DNA of 33,117 nucleotides, from contig CALWTQ010000041.1 of assembly GCA_944384505.1 (NCBI GenBank), positions 1 to 33,117 of the forward strand, read 5' to 3'. Source of the stretch: an uncultured Mediterraneibacter sp. Lineage in GTDB: Bacteria > Bacillota > Clostridia > Lachnospirales > Lachnospiraceae. The position numbers and the translations under genes were made by a program. Numbering within the stretch: the first letter of the stretch is position 1; every line of letters begins with the position of its first letter. Below the pieces are notes generated by a model, which was given only the letters and a program-made list of their open reading frames with translations, was not told the origin of the DNA and did not search any database. Shown here piece after piece: positions 23,759 through 32,557 of this stretch.

Positions 23759-24580
23759 ATGCCTACAACCTATGCACATTATAAATTCGGAAGGGAAGTT
23801 ATAAGCGCGCTTCCCCGCCCGCTCCAGAGTTCGATCGAGAACAACAGGGAACTCTTTGACATCGGAGTGCATGGTCCAGATATTCTTTTTTATTACCACC
23901 CGCTGAAGAAAAATCCAGTGAGCGGCCAGGGCTATGCCCTTCATGAGCGGCCGGCAGATGAATTTTTCCGGCGCGCCGTCTCGGTGATCAGGGAGGCGGA
24001 CAATCCGGCTGCCGCCAGGGCGTATATTTATGGGTTTATCTGCCATTTCGCGCTGGACAGCGAGTGCCACCCGTATGTTGAAAAGATGATTCAGGAGAGC
24101 GGGATCACTCATTCTGAAATTGAGATGGAGTTCGACCGCCTTCTGCTGAAAGAAGACTATATTAATCCGGTCCGGTATCTGGGGACAAAGCACATTCATC
24201 CATCCGGGGATAATGCCGGTGTGATCGCGCCGTTTTTTGAGGATATTGCACCGGAGAGTGTAGAGAAAGCACTGAAAGGGATGATCTTTTATCATAAGAT
24301 GTTCCTTGCTCCGGGTATGTTTAAGAGAAAGGCTCTTTTTGCAGGGATGAAACTTATCGGACGGTATGAAGGAATGCACGGGATCGTGATGAGTCTCGAG
24401 CCGAACCCGGCATGCAGGGACTACTGCCAGCTTCTTAAAAGGCTGTACGCAGGCGCGGTGACGGCTGCTGCGGGTCTGATCATTCAGTATCAGAAAGTAC
24501 TTTTCGATGATGCGGAGATGCCGGAGCGCTTCCACAGGACGTTCGGCGCGGGGGAAGGCTGGGAGAATCTGCGCCTGTAG
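23759..24580 (+). CDS. Zinc-dependent phospholipase C family protein
   Basis: A 273-residue protein of the zinc-dependent phospholipase C/P1 nuclease-like fold seen in many clostridial hypothetical proteins. Candidate metal ligands are His7 (TYAHYKFG), His38 and Asp41 (GVHGPDILFYYHP), His47, and the His96-Asp100-His104 group in CHFALDSECHPYV. No signal peptide is visible, so unlike secreted toxins such as alpha-toxin it is probably cytoplasmic and not a virulence factor. Its substrate is unknown. ATG 23759 begins the conserved MPTTYAHYKFG; the upstream site AAAAGGGG is weak but usable. A 112-bp gap separates it from the transporter gene, which may share its transcript. Confidence 0.82.
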   Translation: MPTTYAHYKFGREVISALPRPLQSSIENNRELFDIGVHGPDILFYYHPLKKNPVSGQGYALHERPADEFFRRAVSVIREADNPAAARAYIYGFICHFALDSECHPYVEKMIQESGITHSEIEMEFDRLLLKEDYINPVRYLGTKHIHPSGDNAGVIAPFFEDIAPESVEKALKGMIFYHKMFLAPGMFKRKALFAGMKLIGRYEGMHGIVMSLEPNPACRDYCQLLKRLYAGAVTAAAGLIIQYQKVLFDDAEMPERFHRTFGAGEGWENLRL

Positions 24581-24692
24581 CGCAATTTCCGGGCAGAGGA
24601 ATTCCCGATCCGGGACGTGGCCGGGAGGGGCCGGCTTTGCGGCGGCAGATGGCTGCAGCGTTTTATATAGCAAGAAAGAAGGAAATGAGAAT

Positions 24693-25928
24693 ATGAAATT
24701 CAGACTGACTCCGCTGGAGAAAAAGTGGGTGCTCTATGATGTGGGGAATTCCGCGTTTACAATGATGGTATCTACAATCTTTCCGATCTATTTTAATTTC
24801 CTGGCCGGAAATGCAGGGATTTCGGATGTGGATTATCTTGCCTACTGGGGGTATGCTACATCTGTCTGTACACTGCTTGTAGCTATTCTCGGACCAACGC
24901 TTGGAGCGGTGGCTGATACAAAGAATTTTAAGAAAATTATATTTTCTGCTGCAATGGGAATAGGGGTAACAGGCTGTGTGCTGCTGGGATTCTTGTCTTC
25001 CTGGATCTGGTTTCTGGGCGTCTTTGTTCTGGCGAAGACGGGATATTCAGCCAGTCTGATCTTTTATGACGCTATGCTGACGGATGTAACAGAGCCGGAC
25101 CGGATGGACGCCGTATCTTCCCATGGATATGCGTGGGGATATATCGGAAGCTGTATTCCTTTTGTGGCCTGTCTCGGCGTCGTGCTGGGGGCGGGCGGCC
25201 TTGGAATCAGTATGCAGACGTCCATGATCCTTGCGTTTATTATTACAGCTATGTGGTGGCTGCTTTCATCAGTTCCGCTGCTGCGGTCCTATCAGCAGAA
25301 GTATTTTTCTGAGACGGGGACTCACGTAGTGAGAAACAGCTTCAAACGGCTGGGACATACCTTTGCGGAACTGACAAAGCAGAAAAGTATACTTGTATTT
25401 CTGCTGGCGTTTTTCTTCTACATCGACGGTGTGTATACAGTGATTGATATGGCGACAGCCTATGGTCAGGCGCTCGGCCTGGACAGTACGGGGCTTCTTC
25501 TGGCTCTTCTTGTGACTCAGATTGTGGCCTTCCCGTCTGTTCTGATTTTCAACCGGCTTGTGAAGAAGGTGACGCCGGAGAGAATCATCACTGTCTGTAT
25601 TGCGGCGTATTTCTGCATCGCGGTGTACGCCTACTGGCTGGATACACAGTTTGATTTCTGGCTCCTTGCCGTTCTGGTGGGAATGTTCCAGGGAACTATC
25701 CAGGCGTTGTCCAGATCATATTTTGCAAAGATAATTCCAGCGGAGAAGTCAGGAGAGTATTTCGGAATCTACGATATCTGCGGGAAAGGAGCGTCAGTAA
25801 TCGGAACTGCGCTCGTATCCTTTTTAAGCCAGGTGACAGGCAGCATTAACTTCGGAGTCAGCGCGCTGTCAGTTATGTTTCTGATCGGACTTGTGCTGTT
25901 TCAGTTTTCCACAAGACTCAATCAATGA
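24693..25928 (+). CDS. UMF1 (Atg22-like) family MFS transporter
   Basis: A 411-residue protein with about 12 membrane segments. The N-terminus EKKWVLYDVGNSAFTMMVSTIFPIYF is the signature opening of the UMF1/Atg22-like branch of the major facilitator superfamily. VAILGPTLGAVADTKNFKK is the loop 2-3 motif, and GMFQGTIQALSRSYFAKIIPAEKSGEYFGIYDICGKGASVIG is the conserved second-half block. Bacterial members have no firmly known substrates; yeast Atg22 exports amino acids from the vacuole. ATG 24693 is chosen for AAGAAGGAAATGAG upstream and for the start of the conserved sequence. The much longer frame from 24507 reads through the end of the previous gene and is not used. The gene ends 6 bp before element copy 2. 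Confidence 0.88.
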   Translation: MKFRLTPLEKKWVLYDVGNSAFTMMVSTIFPIYFNFLAGNAGISDVDYLAYWGYATSVCTLLVAILGPTLGAVADTKNFKKIIFSAAMGIGVTGCVLLGFLSSWIWFLGVFVLAKTGYSASLIFYDAMLTDVTEPDRMDAVSSHGYAWGYIGSCIPFVACLGVVLGAGGLGISMQTSMILAFIITAMWWLLSSVPLLRSYQQKYFSETGTHVVRNSFKRLGHTFAELTKQKSILVFLLAFFFYIDGVYTVIDMATAYGQALGLDSTGLLLALLVTQIVAFPSVLIFNRLVKKVTPERIITVCIAAYFCIAVYAYWLDTQFDFWLLAVLVGMFQGTIQALSRSYFAKIIPAEKSGEYFGIYDICGKGASVIGTALVSFLSQVTGSINFGVSALSVMFLIGLVLFQFSTRLNQ

Positions 25929-25934
25929 AATGAA

Positions 25935-26693
25935 CGGCTATAAAGTTCAATAACACTTTCCGGCAAAATGTGTCCGGAAGCGGAGCGGATGTTTTGCGAT
26001 ATGTGTTCTGTGAAAGGAGACAGCCGTAAGACGTTCCGTTCCAGAATCCGGAAAATCTAACAGGCCGAAGAGATGTTTAAAGGCAAAGCGGCGCTCCGGG
26101 CAACTCGCTGCGCTCAGACAATCCCTGCGCGCCGCTTAACAACATCTCTCCGCCCTTAAGCTTTTCAGCGGATTCCTCCAAAGTCACATCTTCCGGCTGT
26201 CTCCTTCCCCAGAAAGTGTACTCAAACCGTCCGCTCCGCTTCCTGCGTATTTCCTGTCGGAAGAGTTATTGCCCAAATAGGCTGAACCGTGAAGTTGGCG
26301 CGGCTTGTCGGCTTTCCGTTACGGAAGTCTTCCGGCCGCACCTGCTTCTTGTGACAGCTATATATTCACTGGCTTTCGGCTTGAAAAGCCCAGAAAACAG
26401 CCCCATTTCGAGAAAAATTCTGCGGGGATGGAGGATGGCGACGGGCGCCTTCGAAAGGGGATTAGGGAAAGTTAAAGCTGCGGCGACAGACGTTAGGGCT
26501 GACGGTGGAATTGTCTGAGCGAAGCGAGTTGTCCACCGTCAGTCCTTGCTTTTAGTCTGTCGCCGCAGCTTTTAGTTTCCCTTATCCCCTGGAGCGAAGC
26601 CCTGAGCCATCCTCCATCCCCGCAGAATACGTCTTGAGAATTGACTCTGTTTTCGGACGTTTTACACGTGGAAGTTATTGAACTTTATAGCTG
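25935..26693 (+). mobile_element. Complete copy 2 of the gene-free, TIR-bounded giant-hairpin element
   Basis: Ends are CGGCTATAAAGTTCAATAAC (25935-25954) and GTTATTGAACTTTATAGCTG (26674-26693), inverted repeats with one mismatch and 18 bp perfect. Hairpin 1 spans 25976-26243 (arms GGAAGCGGAGCGGA / TCCGCTCCGCTTCC); its tip is GCTGCGC at 26107-26113. Hairpin 2 has a perfect 23-bp pair (26417-26439 with 26606-26628) and a long inner stem in which 33 of 36 bases pair. Its tip is GCGAAGC at 26519-26525. No ORF is credible: the 100-codon frame at 26216-26518 lies across hairpin arms. No target-site duplication is evident. It lies between the UMF1 gene and the ABC operon. Confidence 0.85.
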
Positions 26694-26744
26694 AAAAAAA
26701 TATGAAATAAATCTGAATTCTATCAATTCTTATGATTCTCATGC

Positions 26745-26787
26745 TATAATACATAACAGGAGATCAGGGGTGTTTCCCCTGTCTGAT
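26745..26787 (+). promoter_or_regulatory. -10 box and leader inverted repeat of the ABC transporter operon
   Basis: A perfect TATAAT at 26745-26750 has no strong -35 partner. Just beyond the expected start point, GATCAGGGG (26762-26770) pairs with CCCCTG-TCT-GAT (26776-26787) around TGTTT. The position, +5 to +30, suits an operator or leader hairpin. The promoter starts about 50 bp beyond the end of element copy 2. Confidence 0.5.
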
Positions 26788-26854
26788 TACGGTATATGCG
26801 GGCGGAATTCACAGATCTGCCTGCGGAGGCGAGAAGCTGACGGGAGAATACAAT

Positions 26855-27559
26855 ATGGAAGAATTTGTAAAGCTGGAGAATATCACAAAGATCTATAAGA
26901 TGGGAGAGGTGGAGATCCGGGCAGTGGATCATATCAGTTTTTCGATTAGCAAAGGCGAGTTCGTTGTTATTGTGGGGCCCAGCGGAGCGGGAAAAACTAC
27001 GGTTCTGAATATTCTGGGCGGGATGGACACTGCGACAGAGGGGACGTTGATTGTGGACGGAAACGACGTCACGGCCTATAATGCAAAGCAGCTCACCGGT
27101 TACCGCAGGGAAGACATCGGCTTTGTATTTCAGTTCTATAATCTGGTGCCTAACCTAACGGCGCTGGAGAATGTTGAGCTGGCGCTGCAGATCTGTAAAG
27201 ATCCTCTGGACGCGAAAGAGGTTCTGGAAGAAGTTGGTCTAGGGGAGAGACTGGACAACTTTCCGGCGCAGCTTTCCGGCGGGGAGCAGCAGAGAGTCTC
27301 CATCGCCAGAGCGCTTGCCAAGAATCCGAAGCTTCTGCTCTGTGACGAGCCGACAGGGGCGCTGGACTATAATACAGGAAAATCTATTTTGAAGCTTCTT
27401 CAGAATATGTGCAGGGAGCGGGGGATGACGGTCATTGTGATTACACATAACCAGGCGCTTGCGCCTATGGCGGACAGGCTCATACATATTAAAAACGGCC
27501 AGGTATCTAAGATGCAGATGAATGAGAACCCGATGTCTATTGATGATATAGAATGGTAG
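26855..27559 (+). CDS. ABC transporter ATP-binding protein (MacB/LolD type)
   Basis: A 234-residue ATPase. Walker A is GPSGAGKTT (41-49), the Q-loop is [16 protein letters not shown] (about 102-117), the ABC signature is LSGGEQQRV (140-148), Walker B is [12 protein letters not shown] with Asp164 and Glu165, and the switch is [20 protein letters not shown] is typical of the MacB/LolD/FtsE group, whose type VII permeases drive mechanotransmission rather than moving substrate through the membrane. The start follows GGGAGAATACAAT. It is 9 bp before the permease gene, so the two form one transporter. Confidence 0.96.
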   Translation: MEEFVKLENITKIYKMGEVEIRAVDHISFSISKGEFVVIVGPSGAGKTTVLNILGGMDTATEGTLIVDGNDVTAYNAKQLTGYRREDIGFVFQFYNLVPNLTALENVELALQICKDPLDAKEVLEEVGLGERLDNFPAQLSGGEQQRVSIARALAKNPKLLLCDEPTGALDYNTGKSILKLLQNMCRERGMTVIVITHNQALAPMADRLIHIKNGQVSKMQMNENPMSIDDIEW

Positions 27560-27568
27560 GAAATACGG

Positions 27569-30500
27569 ATGAAGAAAAAGGCGTTGAGAAAAGACTTTTA
27601 TATGGAGATCCGGCGCAGTATGGGGCGTTTCCTGTCTATTTTCTTTATTGTTGCCATCGGATGTGCTTTTTTTTCGGGAATCAGGGCTTCAGAGCCGGAT
27701 ATGAGATATTCCGGAGACGCATATTTTGACAGCAAGGATCTCATGGATATTCAGGTGATCAGTACCATGGGGCTGACAGACGACGATCTTGCCGCGATCG
27801 AGGCAGTGGACGGAGTAGAGAGCGCAGAAGGGGGATACTCGGTGGACGCGCTCTGTTCTGAGGGCGATAATCAGATCGCCGTTCATGTAATGGGGCTGAT
27901 GCAGGAGATGAATCAGGTGCAGCTCGAGGACGGACGGCTTCCGGAGAATGCGGATGAGTGTGTGGTGGATGTGAACTATCTGGATGAAAGCTCGCTTGAG
28001 ATCGGGGATCAGGTTACACTATCGAGCGGTACTGATGATGACATAACGGATACGCTTTCCACAGATACCTTTACAATTACGGGTGCGGTGAGCAGCCCGA
28101 GCTATATTTCTTTCCAGAGAGGAAGCACGAATATCGGTACGGGAACGGTCACAGCTTTTTTGTGTGTTCCGGAGGAAAGTTTCGTACTGGATGTTTATAC
28201 GGAGATCGCGGTGAAAGTCGCCGGAGCGAAAGCGCTGACCTCATTTACGGATGAGTATGACGACCGTGTGGCGGAAGTGCTGGATCGTGTAGAAGCGATC
28301 AAAGAAGAACGGGAGGACGCGCGTTATACCGAGATTGTAGACGAAGCGAACGAAGAGCTTGAGAAAGCGCGCCGGGAAGTGTCTGACGCTGAGGCAGAGC
28401 TGGAACAGGGAAAGGTGGACGCTGAGAAGGAGCTTACGGATGCAAGGCAACAGCTGGAAGATGCCCAGGCTCAGCTGGACAGCGGGAAAAGTCAGCTGGA
28501 AGCTTCAAAGGCTCAAATCGCCTCTTCCAGACAGGAACTGACGAATCGCCAGGCAGAGCTGGAGCAGGGAACTTCCGAATTGAATGCTCAGATTGATCAG
28601 CTGAACGCTCAGATCGACCAGTTAAATGCCGCGAAGGACCAGTACAATGCTCTCGCGGCCAGCGGTCAGACAGACGATGTAACAATGGCCACGCTCAGAG
28701 AAATGTACAGCCAGATCCAGAGCGGAGAAGCAGCGGTCTCGCAGGCCCAGGCTCAGATTGACTCGGCTAAGACACAGCTTGAATCCGGTCAGCAGCAGAT
28801 AAACAGAGGCTGGGATCAGATTGCGTCCGGGGAACAGCAGATTGCGGACTCGGAAGCTCAGATCGCATCCAGTGAGCAGGAGATTACGGACGGCTGGAAT
28901 GAGTATTATGAAGGGGAGGCAGAGGCAGAAGCAGAGATTGCGGATGGAGAGCAGAAAATTGCGGACGCAAAGGAGGAACTCTCAGACGCAGAGCAGGAGA
29001 TTGCGGATCTGGAAAAGCCGGAATGGTATGTCTATGACCGAAGCAATCTCCCGGAATATACGGGATACGGGGAGAATGCAGACCGAATGCGCGCGCTCGG
29101 TGAGGTATTTCCGGTAATTTTCTTCCTCGTTGCAGCGCTGATCAGTCTGACGACTATGACGCGTATGGTTGAGGAGCAGAGAACCCTGATCGGAACATTG
29201 AAAGCGCTGGGCTATGAACGCCATTCCATTGCGGGCAAATATCTTGGCTATGCGCTTCTTGCAACTATATCTGGAAGCATTGCCGGTATTCTGTTTGGCG
29301 AGAAGGTATTTCCGTATATTATTATTAATGCGTATGGGATTATGTACCAGCATATGCATGAGATCCGGCTGCCGTATAATCTGGAGTACGGCCTGGGCGC
29401 CGCGGCCGCGGCTCTGGCCTGCACTCTGATCGCCACTTTCGTGGCATGCTTTAACGAGCTGCGTGAGCAGGCGGCAGAGCTGATGCGGCCGCCGGCGCCA
29501 AAACAGGGGCAGAGGGTGCTTCTGGAGAGAATTCCATTTATCTGGAAAAGGCTTAACTTCTCATGGAAAGCCAGTATCAGAAATCTTGTGCGGTATAAGA
29601 AGCGGTTCTTTATGACGATCTTCGGTATCGGAGGCTGTATGGCGCTGATGCTGGTAGGGTTCGGGCTGAAAGATTCTATCTTTGCTATTGTGGACATCCA
29701 GTATGAAGAAATTCAGCTCTATGACGGTACCGTGATTATGCAGGAAAATGCCACGGATGAACAGAAGGAGGCTGTCCTGGAGGCATTGGAGGATGATAAG
29801 GAAGTTTCAGGCGCCGGAGAAGGCGTTCTCACACAGATAACAGTGGGAAACGGAGAAGAATGGCATGATGTCTATCTCGATGTACCCAAAGACGTGGACA
29901 GCTTCCCGGAATTTAATGTGCTGAAAGACCGTGTGACAGACGAAGAATATTTCCTGGATGATGAGGGTGCGGTCCTCACGGAGAAAATGGCAAAAGAATT
30001 AGACGTGGAAGCAGGGGATACCATTATCATCAGGGATGACAGTCAGGGCGATCTTGAAGTGAAGCTGAGCGCTGTCTGTGAGAATTATATGGGACATTAT
30101 CTCTATATGACGCCAAAGCTATACGAGAAACTGTATGGGGAAGCGCCGTCCTATAACTCAATATTCTACAGTACGGCAGACCGTATTACGGAAGAGGCAG
30201 AACGGGTAGGCGAAGAGGCGTTAAAGCTGGACGGAACGCTCAGTGTCATCTATACGACAGATTTAAAAGAACAGGTAGATACCATGCTCGGAGCGCTGGA
30301 TCTTGTCATCGTAGTGCTGATCATATCTGCGGGAATGCTTGCTTTTGTTGTATTGTATAACCTGAATAACATCGCGATTACGGAGCGCAAGAGAGAACTT
30401 GCAACGCTGAAAGTGCTGGGCTTCTATAACAATGAAGTCACGGCTTATGTATACAGAGAGAATATTGTGCTGACTCTGCTTGGCTCTGTGTTCGGCATGC

Positions 30501-30697
30501 TGCTGGGCTGGGTGCTTCACCGCTTCGTTATCGTGACTGTGGAGATTGAGTCAGTTATGTTCGGAAGAATTATCAATGTCAGCAGTTATCTGTTCAGCTT
30601 CCTGCTGACTGTGGCATTTTCCGTTGTAGTGAACGGGGCGATGTACTTTAAACTCAAGAAAATTAATATGGTGGAATCTCTGAAAAGTGTTGAATAG
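27569..30697 (+). CDS. Large FtsX/MacB-type ABC permease with coiled-coil ectodomain
   Basis: A 1042-residue permease. One membrane helix (about 18-38, RFLSIFFIVAIGCAFFSGI) is followed by an extracellular region (about 40-505). This begins as a MacB-periplasmic-core-like domain and continues as a coiled coil of about 230 residues (240-480) rich in QLEDAQAQLDSGKSQLE-type heptads and EQQIADSEAQIASSEQEI repeats. The first FtsX domain follows (helices starting about 512, VFPVIFFLVAALISLTTMT). A helix near 690 (MTIFGIGGCMALMLVGFGL), a second ectodomain and the last FtsX domain (about 910-1040) complete it. This gives eight helices overall. The substrate is unknown; related Gram-positive systems handle antimicrobial peptides, lipoproteins or cell-wall hydrolase activation. 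Confidence 0.92.
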   Translation: MKKKALRKDFYMEIRRSMGRFLSIFFIVAIGCAFFSGIRASEPDMRYSGDAYFDSKDLMDIQVISTMGLTDDDLAAIEAVDGVESAEGGYSVDALCSEGDNQIAVHVMGLMQEMNQVQLEDGRLPENADECVVDVNYLDESSLEIGDQVTLSSGTDDDITDTLSTDTFTITGAVSSPSYISFQRGSTNIGTGTVTAFLCVPEESFVLDVYTEIAVKVAGAKALTSFTDEYDDRVAEVLDRVEAIKEEREDARYTEIVDEANEELEKARREVSDAEAELEQGKVDAEKELTDARQQLEDAQAQLDSGKSQLEASKAQIASSRQELTNRQAELEQGTSELNAQIDQLNAQIDQLNAAKDQYNALAASGQTDDVTMATLREMYSQIQSGEAAVSQAQAQIDSAKTQLESGQQQINRGWDQIASGEQQIADSEAQIASSEQEITDGWNEYYEGEAEAEAEIADGEQKIADAKEELSDAEQEIADLEKPEWYVYDRSNLPEYTGYGENADRMRALGEVFPVIFFLVAALISLTTMTRMVEEQRTLIGTLKALGYERHSIAGKYLGYALLATISGSIAGILFGEKVFPYIIINAYGIMYQHMHEIRLPYNLEYGLGAAAAALACTLIATFVACFNELREQAAELMRPPAPKQGQRVLLERIPFIWKRLNFSWKASIRNLVRYKKRFFMTIFGIGGCMALMLVGFGLKDSIFAIVDIQYEEIQLYDGTVIMQENATDEQKEAVLEALEDDKEVSGAGEGVLTQITVGNGEEWHDVYLDVPKDVDSFPEFNVLKDRVTDEEYFLDDEGAVLTEKMAKELDVEAGDTIIIRDDSQGDLEVKLSAVCENYMGHYLYMTPKLYEKLYGEAPSYNSIFYSTADRITEEAERVGEEALKLDGTLSVIYTTDLKEQVDTMLGALDLVIVVLIISAGMLAFVVLYNLNNIAITERKRELATLKVLGFYNNEVTAYVYRENIVLTLLGSVFGMLLGWVLHRFVIVTVEIESVMFGRIINVSSYLFSFLLTVAFSVVVNGAMYFKLKKINMVESLKSVE

Positions 30698-30745
30698 ATT
30701 CTAAAATTTGAAATCCGTATATCTAGATGAAGAAACTGAAAAAAG

Positions 30746-30795
30746 AATCCCGGGAGAGGCCGTAAATCCGGCAGTCTTTCCCGGGATTTTTCTGA
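30746..30795. terminator. Bidirectional terminator between convergent genes
   Basis: AATCCCGGGA (30746-30755) pairs perfectly with TCCCGGGATT (30779-30788), with GCCG/CGGC inside. The right flank is TTTTTCT and the left flank AAAAAAG, so it has a T-run on both strands, serving the ABC operon and the minus-strand AEC/PduL genes. Confidence 0.92.
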
Positions 30796-30816
30796 ATCAG
30801 CCAAGCGCCCGCGCAC

Positions 30817-31734
30817 TTACAGGATCCTTTCCGCCAGCATTACCACAAGGGGAATAGCCGCTACAGACAGTACCGTAGACATGGCAAAAATCTCGGATGA
30901 ATATGTATAGTTCTGCTTGTAGCGGATAGCCAGCATAGTGCCGGTGGCGGCAACCGGGCAGGATGCGGCGATGAGTATTGTCATGGACACTTCGTAGGGC
31001 AGCCGCATGACAAGGAATACCGGGATCATAAGAAGCGGTATGATGAAAAGCTTCGCAGCTGAAATAAGGTAGATCCGCGCATTGCGGATCAGCATTCCGA
31101 TATCGGACTGGGCCACAGAAAAACCTGCGATCATCATAGCGAGAGGGGTATTCATATCAGCTACATAATTCATGGTATCGAGCAGGACAGCAGGGATCCT
31201 GAACTGGACGAAAAACAGGATAACCGCAACGATACTGGAGATAAACATAGGGGAGAGAAATCCTTCTCTGAGATTTTTCAGAGTGCACTTCTTTTCCATC
31301 AGAAAGATTCCGTGTGTCCAGGAAAAGAGATTAAACATGATCATGTAAGCTGTCACATAGAACACACCGGTATCTCCGAGAACACTTCTGATCAGAGGAA
31401 TTCCGATAAACCCGCAATTGGAATACATAATACTGTACCGCTCAATGCCATAATCCGGACCGCTGGAGGGGCGTACAAGAATGGTGGATACTATGACGCC
31501 AATAACGTGGGTCACCGCTGCGGCGGCAAAGGCGAGCAGCAGGCCGTGTACCAGCTCCGGATTATACTCTGTCTGATATACAGTCAGGATAACACACGGA
31601 TTTACAACCATGAGAAGCAGGTTGGACAGGGAGCTGTTCCCTTCCTGACTGACCAGTTTTAGTTTGTAACACATAATTGCGAGCAGCATGATGAAAAACA
31701 TTTTCACCAGCTGCTCAAAAATTAATAGAAACAT
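30817..31734 (-). CDS. AEC (auxin efflux carrier) family permease
   Basis: A 305-residue membrane protein with about ten helices. FLLIFEQLVKMFFIMLLAIMCYKL at the N-terminus, LLMVVNPCVILTVYQ, the central SNCGFIGIPLIRSVLG and the C-terminal AASCPVAATGTMLAIRY are typical of AEC carriers such as malate or 2-hydroxyacid exporters. Anaerobic bacteria use these for organic-acid exchange, but the substrate is not predictable. ATG 31734 is preferred because it starts the first helix and follows AAAGGA by 12 bp. The longer frame from 31770 would add MAELLQKGNLKS, which runs through the shared leader element and has no Shine-Dalgarno. Its start is 81 bp downstream of the PduL stop codon at 31815, and it may be co-transcribed with it. 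Confidence 0.88.
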   Translation of the reverse strand: MFLLIFEQLVKMFFIMLLAIMCYKLKLVSQEGNSSLSNLLLMVVNPCVILTVYQTEYNPELVHGLLLAFAAAAVTHVIGVIVSTILVRPSSGPDYGIERYSIMYSNCGFIGIPLIRSVLGDTGVFYVTAYMIMFNLFSWTHGIFLMEKKCTLKNLREGFLSPMFISSIVAVILFFVQFRIPAVLLDTMNYVADMNTPLAMMIAGFSVAQSDIGMLIRNARIYLISAAKLFIIPLLMIPVFLVMRLPYEVSMTILIAASCPVAATGTMLAIRYKQNYTYSSEIFAMSTVLSVAAIPLVVMLAERIL

Positions 31735-31746
31735 AGATTTAAGATT

Positions 31747-31788
31747 TCCTTTCTGCAACAGTTCGGCCATCAGGGGCAGGAGGAACTG
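31747..31788 (-). promoter_or_regulatory. AEC gene leader with hairpin over the ribosome binding site (shared leader element, copy B)
   Basis: On the minus strand CAGTTC (31788-31783) pairs with GAACTG (31764-31759). Alternatively TTCCT can pair with AGGAA of the ribosome site AAAGGAA. Positions 31747-31774 match the rubrerythrin leader (3813-3840) at 26 of 28 bases. The two copies differ in CTCCT/AGGAG versus TTCCT/AGGAA in a way that keeps the second pairing, which supports a real structure, though two copies are few. Confidence 0.55.
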
Positions 31789-31814
31789 AAATGTTTACTG
31801 TTCTTTTGCGGATA

Positions 31815-32456
31815 TTATCGATAAATACCGGACTGCAGTTCATCTGCCCAATTCTGCAGACTGTAAGTGTGCCCGTTAAATAATTTCAGGATGACTCCTG
31901 TCGGGTTTTCCTCATTGGCAAATGCGTTGGCTTCATCTGTGTCTACATGCATAGCAAGAGAATAGGAAGGACTGACACGTACTACAACATCGGAAAAGAT
32001 GAGGGACCTCTCATAACTGGTAGTAATGACAAACACAATATCATTGTCCTTTACATGGGCGCGGATGGCGTCAACCGGCGTCATGTGGATGTGGCGCTTC
32101 GCCACGATCACTCCTTTAGAAAGCTCGATCTTCCCCCTGGGGCCGATCAGCGTGCATCCGGGAGTACCCTCCAGATCACCGGACTGGCGGATCACACTTT
32201 TGATTCCAAGCCGTCTGGCGTCTGTCACAGAGATCTCAACCTGCGTTTCCTTCCTGCACGGCCCGAGAATCACAACTTTTTCAAATCGCCCTTTCGGCCC
32301 GACGACCGTCAGACGCTCCCGGCAGGCATACTGCCCCGGCTGGCTTAACTCCTTGGCAAATGTGGGTTTCGTCCCCGCCCCGAACAGCGTTTCAAAGTCT
32401 TCCTGAGTGATGTGAATGTGGCGGGCAGAAGTTTCAATCGGTATTTTTAAACTCAT
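31815..32456 (-). CDS. PduL-type phosphate acyltransferase
   Basis: A 213-residue enzyme that transfers an acyl group between CoA and phosphate (propionyl or acetyl), giving acyl-phosphate for substrate-level ATP formation. Zinc-binding motifs are SARHIHIT (10-17), AKRHIHMTP in the middle and AMHVDTDEANAF near the C-terminus. There is no N-terminal encapsulation peptide, and no microcompartment shell genes are nearby, so it is probably a cytosolic acetate or propionate enzyme. ATG 32456 is chosen because AAGGAG lies about 11 bp upstream; GTG 32468 would overlap the Shine-Dalgarno. It precedes the AEC permease on the same strand, with which it may share a promoter. Confidence 0.93.
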   Translation of the reverse strand: MSLKIPIETSARHIHITQEDFETLFGAGTKPTFAKELSQPGQYACRERLTVVGPKGRFEKVVILGPCRKETQVEISVTDARRLGIKSVIRQSGDLEGTPGCTLIGPRGKIELSKGVIVAKRHIHMTPVDAIRAHVKDNDIVFVITTSYERSLIFSDVVVRVSPSYSLAMHVDTDEANAFANEENPTGVILKLFNGHTYSLQNWADELQSGIYR

Positions 32457-32557
32457 GATATGCTTCACTCCTTAGTGGCATAGAACAGAAAAATTCCGTA
32501 TTATTGCCGCTTTTAAAATTTTAGCAGAATAAATTGGTCATTTCAATAGAGGATTTT

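Noticed and set aside
24507-24692. N-terminal extension of the UMF1 transporter
   Set aside because: It reads through the end of the phospholipase-like gene in another frame, lacks a ribosome site, and the conserved protein begins at 24693.
26216-26518. 100-codon reading frame in element copy 2
   Set aside because: It spans the spacer and one arm of hairpin 2, is not maintained in the other copies and has no Shine-Dalgarno.
25929-26700. Target-site duplication flanking element copy 2
   Set aside because: The flanks (ATGAA on the left, AAAAA on the right) give no convincing direct repeat at the terminal repeat edges.
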